DNA of 64,000 bases. Source: Pseudorhodobacter antarcticus (GTDB taxonomy: Bacteria > Pseudomonadota > Alphaproteobacteria > Rhodobacterales > Rhodobacteraceae). The first letter of the stretch is position 1, and the number at the start of each line of letters is the position of its first letter. The DNA lies in the NCBI GenBank assembly GCA_945860375.1, contig CAMAQR010000009.1, positions 31,510 to 95,509 of the forward strand, in the 5' to 3' direction. Positions 60,508-64,000 of the stretch are shown here, piece by piece. The notes under the pieces were generated by a model. The model had not been told where the DNA came from and made no database searches. It saw only the letters and a program-made list of their open reading frames with translations. The position numbers and the translations under genes are program-made.

Positions 60508-61345
60508 CCTTCCCCAACCAGTTATGAGCCTTCCGCTATCCCACGCCCCCAACCTTTACCAAATTGACAATCTGCGTCTGTCTCTGGCCGACATGACCCG
60601 CAAACCCCTGATCGGCGTGGCCCCGCGCCTTGAAATCCTGAAAGGGCTGAATTTCACCATCCAGAAGGGTGAAATTTTGGGCATCGTCGGCGGCTCAGGG
60701 TCGGGAAAGTCCACGCTTGGCCGGGCTTTGGTGCGCTTGCTGGAACCCTCGGGCGGCAGCATCCGCTTTGATGGCATCGACATCACGCATCTTGCGGAAC
60801 CCGAGTTGCGCCCGCTGCGCCGCCGCTTTCAGATGATCTTTCAAGACCCGATGAGCAGTCTGAACCCCCGCCACCGCATTGCCCAGATCATCGCCGCGCC
60901 CCTGCATCTGCACGGAGTCCCAAACCCAAAGGCCCGCGCGTTGGAGGCGCTCGATCACGTCGGCCTGCCCCGCAGTTTTGCCAACCGCTATCCGCATGAA
61001 TTGTCGGGCGGCCAGCGCCAGCGCATCGGCATCGCCCGCGCCATTGCGCTGAAACCTGATTTCATTCTGGCTGATGAGATTGTGTCGGGGCTGGATGTAT
61101 CCAGTCAGGCTCAGGTGCTTAACCTTCTGGAAACACTGGTGAAAGACCTCGGCCTGACACTGGCATTCATCAGTCATGACCTCAGCGTGATCCGCCGCCT
61201 GTGCAGTCGCATCCTTGTGCTGCACAACGGCGCCATCGTGGAAAACGCCGCCACCGCCGAGCTTTTTGCCAATCCGCAGGCGCAATACACCCGCGATCTG
61301 CTGGACGCGATTCCCCTGCCCGACCCCGATCAGGCCTGGGTCTGA
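60500..61345 (+). CDS. ABC transporter ATP-binding protein, DppF family
   Basis: A 281-residue ATPase with Walker [12 protein letters not shown], signature [12 protein letters not shown] and Walker [17 protein letters not shown]. The DppF-type sequence [18 protein letters not shown] is diagnostic. The start at 60500 overlaps the previous gene by eight bases; MSLPLSHAP at 60524 is an alternative start. The importer operon is then complete (binding protein, two permeases, two ATPases). Confidence 0.93.
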   Translation: MFDLPQPVMSLPLSHAPNLYQIDNLRLSLADMTRKPLIGVAPRLEILKGLNFTIQKGEILGIVGGSGSGKSTLGRALVRLLEPSGGSIRFDGIDITHLAEPELRPLRRRFQMIFQDPMSSLNPRHRIAQIIAAPLHLHGVPNPKARALEALDHVGLPRSFANRYPHELSGGQRQRIGIARAIALKPDFILADEIVSGLDVSSQAQVLNLLETLVKDLGLTLAFISHDLSVIRRLCSRILVLHNGAIVENAATAELFANPQAQYTRDLLDAIPLPDPDQAWV

Positions 61346-61350
61346 CCAGT

Positions 61351-61371
61351 TTCATCTTGGTAAAAATATCC
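61351..61371 (-). repeat. dispersed intergenic element downstream of the mutarotase gene
   Basis: On the minus strand GGATATTTTTACCAAGATGAA lies 49 bases after the mutarotase stop in its sense direction. It is five bases from the convergent dppF stop. Confidence 0.6.
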
Positions 61372-61420
61372 AGACCGAAACTCCCGAAGACCGGTTCGCC
61401 GGAGGTTCCCGCAGCATGCC

Positions 61421-61876
61421 CTACAGACGCGGCAAGTCCACGATGCCCTTTTTCAGGATAAAGCAGCCGTAGGGTCCCGGATCAGAGGTGCGCACAATCG
61501 CAAAGGCCCGCTTGGCCGCCTCATAAAATCCAAACCGTTCCAGCGCCTGCATGCGCACCGCCCGCTCCTCGGCCGCGTCAATCACCGCTTGCATCAGCCC
61601 AAACACCGGCACCACGCCGCCCGGATCGCCCACCAGCTGCATCCGCGACACCGGGGCATCGACAAATGTGTCCAGTGGCATCAGCGTCAAGATCGCAGCC
61701 GCGCCGGAGGGAATATCGCAGCCCACCATATCCACGACCCGGCCATAAGTCGTCTCGGCGGCAATCGTCGCCGCCGGATGGTTCACATCGCAGATCACCA
61801 GATCATCGCCATGCCCCATCAGCATCAGAACATGCACGATTTCCGCCGACAGATGCCGATCTATCCCCTTCAGCAC
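61421..61876 (-). CDS. RbsD/FucU-family sugar mutarotase
   Basis: A 151-residue protein of the FucU/RbsD family, which interconverts sugar anomers. The GTG start at 61876 behind a G-rich site gives MLKGIDRHLSAEIVHVLMLMGHGDDLVICDVNHPA, the family's exact opening with the catalytic His and Asp. The end GPYGCFILKKGIVDL is also typical. A longer in-frame extension runs into the upstream permease and is rejected. It lies 14 bases after that permease and is probably in the same operon, so the imported sugar is a substrate candidate. Confidence 0.85.
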   Translation of the reverse strand: MLKGIDRHLSAEIVHVLMLMGHGDDLVICDVNHPAATIAAETTYGRVVDMVGCDIPSGAAAILTLMPLDTFVDAPVSRMQLVGDPGGVVPVFGLMQAVIDAAEERAVRMQALERFGFYEAAKRAFAIVRTSDPGPYGCFILKKGIVDLPRL

Positions 61877-61890
61877 TATTTCACCGCCCC

Positions 61891-62808
61891 CTACTTGACT
61901 GCACCGGCCGCCATGCCCTTGATGATATAGCGCTCCAACACCACCCCGATCACGATCAGTGGCAAGATCGCAGCCCAAGCCAGCGCCGCCATTGACCACC
62001 AGGAAATTCCTTGGCTACCAGTCTGCGATGCCACCATCACCGGCAAGGTGTTGGCGTGGGTCGAGGTCAGCAGCGCCGCGAAGAAATATTCGTTCCACGT
62101 CAGCACCAGCGACAGGATGAAGGCTGCCACCATCCCGGGCAAGGCGATCGGCAGGATGATGGTGATGAACGCGCCCCAGATTGACAGCCCGTCCACCAAG
62201 GCAGCCTCTTCCACCTCGGTCGGGATCGACGAAAACTGATCGCGCATGATCCAGATCACGATCGGCAGAACCGACAGAGTGTACAACAATATCAAGCCGA
62301 TACGGGTGTCCAGCAGCGCCAGTTCCTTGTACAAAACCAACATCGGCAGCGCCAGAACCACCGGCGGCAGGATCAGTTGCGACAGAAAAAAGAACGAGAT
62401 GTCACCATTGCGCATCCAGGCGAATTTATAGCTGAACCGCGACAGGCCATAGGCTGCAAGTGACCCCAGAACCACCGCCAGAACCGACGAGGCCACCGCG
62501 GCAATGGCCGAATTGGCAAAGCGTTTCATGAACTCGGCCCGCACCGTGGACTCGTTGGCCCAAGTGTCCGGCGAAAGCCCCAACGACTTCCAGCCCAGCC
62601 ATTTCGGGGTGAAATCCACCCAAGGCACCATATTCCCCTTCATCACATCCGGGGCCATCTTGAAGCTGGTGGTCAGCGTCCAATAGATCGGGAACAGGCA
62701 GATCACCGCCCACAAGATCAGCATGCCATAGACCGCAATCCGCCCGGTCCACCATTTGGCGCGAAAGCTGCGGTCGGCATCGGTGTCGTGGAAAATCTGC
62801 GCTGTCAT
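61891..62808 (-). CDS. carbohydrate ABC transporter permease, MalG/UgpE family
   Basis: A 305-residue permease beginning MTAQIFHDTDADRSFRAKWWTGRIAVYG at 62808. It has six helices and the EAA loop VEEAALVDGLSIWGAFITIILPIALP. SFKMAPDVMKGNMVPW and YGLSRFSYKF follow the MalG/UgpE pattern. The start overlaps the stop of the other permease (ATGA). A longer in-frame frame upstream lies inside that gene. The ATPase and binding protein of this importer are not in the window; they may lie beyond position 64000. Confidence 0.93.
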   Translation of the reverse strand: MTAQIFHDTDADRSFRAKWWTGRIAVYGMLILWAVICLFPIYWTLTTSFKMAPDVMKGNMVPWVDFTPKWLGWKSLGLSPDTWANESTVRAEFMKRFANSAIAAVASSVLAVVLGSLAAYGLSRFSYKFAWMRNGDISFFFLSQLILPPVVLALPMLVLYKELALLDTRIGLILLYTLSVLPIVIWIMRDQFSSIPTEVEEAALVDGLSIWGAFITIILPIALPGMVAAFILSLVLTWNEYFFAALLTSTHANTLPVMVASQTGSQGISWWSMAALAWAAILPLIVIGVVLERYIIKGMAAGAVK

Positions 62809-63911
62809 GTCCTTGGCCTCGTGAAACGGTCTGCCAGTTTCATCAAAACCGTCATGACAATGATGATGACCACCAGATAGACCATCGCCAACAGCGTGCC
62901 ATAACCGACGTTGGACCGATCCCGATACTCGCGGAAGATGAAGGATGTGACCGTATCCGTCGCCCCCCCCGGCCCGCCCGAGGTGACGGCGATGACAATA
63001 TCGGCCAGTTTCAGCTTGAAGATGATGCGGATCAGGATCGCGGTGATCGACACTGGCAGCATCAAGGGGAAGGTGACTTCCCAGAAATTCCGCCACGGAT
63101 TGGCACCGTCAACCTTGGCGGCCTCGTTCAGTTCTTTCGGGATCGCCTGCAACCCAGCCAGAATCATGATCATCATGAAGGGGATAAAGGTCCAGGCGTC
63201 CATCAGCATGATGGTCAGCTTGGCAATCCACGGGCTGCCAAAGAACGACGGGTCATCCCAGCCAAGCGCACGTCCAAGCCGTGCGAGCGGGCCGAAACGC
63301 GGCTCCAGCATCGACTTGCCAATCATCCAGCTGACCGCGACAGGCGACAGCATCAGCGGCAACAAAAACGCCACCCGAAAGAACTTGCGGGCGCGAATCT
63401 CGGCGTTCAGCGCCAGAGCAAGCCCAAAGGCAATCGCATATTCGACAACAATCGCAAGCACATACCAGACCATGTTCAGCATGGCGTTCCAAAAGAACGG
63501 GTCCGCCCACATTTGCCGCACATTGTCCAAGCCGTTGAACTGGCGGCCATTCGGAGAGCTGAGGTTCCAATCTGAAAACGCGATCACAAGGCCGAACAGC
63601 AGCGGAAATACAGTCAATGAAATCACAAACAAGGCGGCTGGCAGCACAAACAGCGTCCGCTTGCCATGCTCGCCATTGATCAAAACCTGCCCCCAGCACA
63701 GGCAGATCGCCCACAGCACATAGGCGTACAGCGTCGGTCGCCAGTTCTCGAACCCAAAATCGGCACGCCCGGTCATCTGCGCCAATTGCGCCGCAGCCAC
63801 CGCCAGCATCACCGCCGCTGATCCCCAGATGATCGTGCGGCCAAAGGTCCGCCGCTCTGGCGAGATGTTGTCATTGGTGACAACGTGAAGTTGGTCGCCT
63901 GCGCTGCTCAC
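62805..63911 (-). CDS. carbohydrate ABC transporter permease, MalF/UgpA family
   Basis: A 368-residue permease. The N-terminal part has two additional helices (IIWGSAAVMLAVAAAQLAQM and LYAYVLWAICLCWGQVLI), then the core starting LFVLPAALFVISLTVFPLLFGLVIAFSDWNLSS. The EAA loop is LNEAAKVDGANPWRNFWEVTFPLMLP. It forms a heterodimer with the following MalG-type permease (ATGA overlap). The start at 63911 is the first in-frame ATG; the length with the two extra helices is somewhat long but not unusual in the UgpA group. Confidence 0.92.
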   Translation of the reverse strand: MSSAGDQLHVVTNDNISPERRTFGRTIIWGSAAVMLAVAAAQLAQMTGRADFGFENWRPTLYAYVLWAICLCWGQVLINGEHGKRTLFVLPAALFVISLTVFPLLFGLVIAFSDWNLSSPNGRQFNGLDNVRQMWADPFFWNAMLNMVWYVLAIVVEYAIAFGLALALNAEIRARKFFRVAFLLPLMLSPVAVSWMIGKSMLEPRFGPLARLGRALGWDDPSFFGSPWIAKLTIMLMDAWTFIPFMMIMILAGLQAIPKELNEAAKVDGANPWRNFWEVTFPLMLPVSITAILIRIIFKLKLADIVIAVTSGGPGGATDTVTSFIFREYRDRSNVGYGTLLAMVYLVVIIIVMTVLMKLADRFTRPRT

Positions 63912-63941
63912 GGATACTGCCTGCTTTGGGTAAAATAGGGC

Positions 63942-63994
63942 GCGCCAGACAGGCGCACCCTACAAAGGTTTGGTGGGGTGCGCCTGTCTGGCGC
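63942..63994. repeat. 19-base perfect inverted repeat upstream of the sugar permeases
   Basis: GCGCCAGACAGGCGCACCC at 63942-63960 and its exact complement at 63976-63994 enclose a 15-base loop. There is no T-run on either strand. It may be an intergenic repeat of the REP type, a structured leader of the permease transcript (start at 63911), or a terminator for an upstream gene. Confidence 0.65.
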
Positions 63995-64000
63995 ACCCCG

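Overview
The window is a GC-rich alphaproteobacterial chromosome segment, most likely from Rhodobacterales (Rhodobacteraceae/Paracoccaceae). The signs are the neighbour order pcm - tolC - PopZ-like gene, the PntA/PntB layout, a small Rhodobacterales-type protein beside efp, many ATGA start/stop overlaps, and a recurrent intergenic element with a core like GGATATTT..GCCAAGATGAA. No rRNA, tRNA, CRISPR array or intact mobile element was recognised. The only mobile trace is a possible IS5-family end near 22.5 kb.

Region 0-17 kb is mostly housekeeping. A DegT-type aminotransferase (cut by the window edge) is coupled to a TetA-like MFS exporter. Then come gph, the glmU-glmS-AlkD-like operon, a small lipoprotein, moaA, an M20D amidohydrolase, a YegD-like Hsp70, a FAD amine oxidoreductase, a DUF3422 membrane protein, and pntA-pntB. 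Region 17.7-20.4 kb is a tryptophan-catabolic operon, kynU - GNAT - kynA, followed by an L,D-transpeptidase lipoprotein, a D-lyxose isomerase-like cupin, a PuuD-like amidotransferase, a DUF305 protein and an EamA permease. Region 25.6-34 kb holds a class V aminotransferase, an MsbA-like ABC exporter, ygfZ, efp, a small DUF6280-like protein, a divergent PopZ candidate, tolC and a pcm-like gene.

Region 34-45.5 kb is the most distinctive part. A divergent gene set encodes the aerobic CoA-dependent anthranilate (2-aminobenzoate) pathway: CoA ligase, the fused flavin monooxygenase/old-yellow-enzyme 2-aminobenzoyl-CoA monooxygenase/reductase, SDR, two crotonases, acyl-CoA dehydrogenase, 3-hydroxyacyl-CoA dehydrogenase, thioesterase, a RidA protein, a MarR regulator and a second kynureninase-like PLP enzyme. 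The palindrome TTTCAAGCTTGAAAT sits in its divergent promoter, and nearly the same site lies upstream of kynU. I infer that tryptophan -> kynurenine -> anthranilate -> anthraniloyl-CoA -> ring cleavage is one regulon. Two proteins offer specific new roles: RidA for enamine deamination, and a crotonase without the hydratase glutamates but with a MenB/BadI-like Asp for hydrolytic ring opening. A decayed sugar transferase gene lies just behind the CoA ligase.

Region 45.5-61.3 kb continues the catabolic theme. It has a winged-helix regulator divergent from a RutA/SfnG-like flavin monooxygenase with its flavin reductase. Next is a five-gene operon: cyclase-family hydrolase, FAD oxidoreductase, MarR, and the IorA and IorB subunits of an indolepyruvate-type oxidoreductase. 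Divergent from it is a second, paralogous FAD oxidoreductase with a complete Dpp-type ABC importer. Region 61.4-63.9 kb has a RbsD/FucU mutarotase and two sugar ABC permeases whose binding protein and ATPase are not in the window. Starts were chosen from ribosome-binding sites, overlaps and family alignments, all by eye. No database search was possible.
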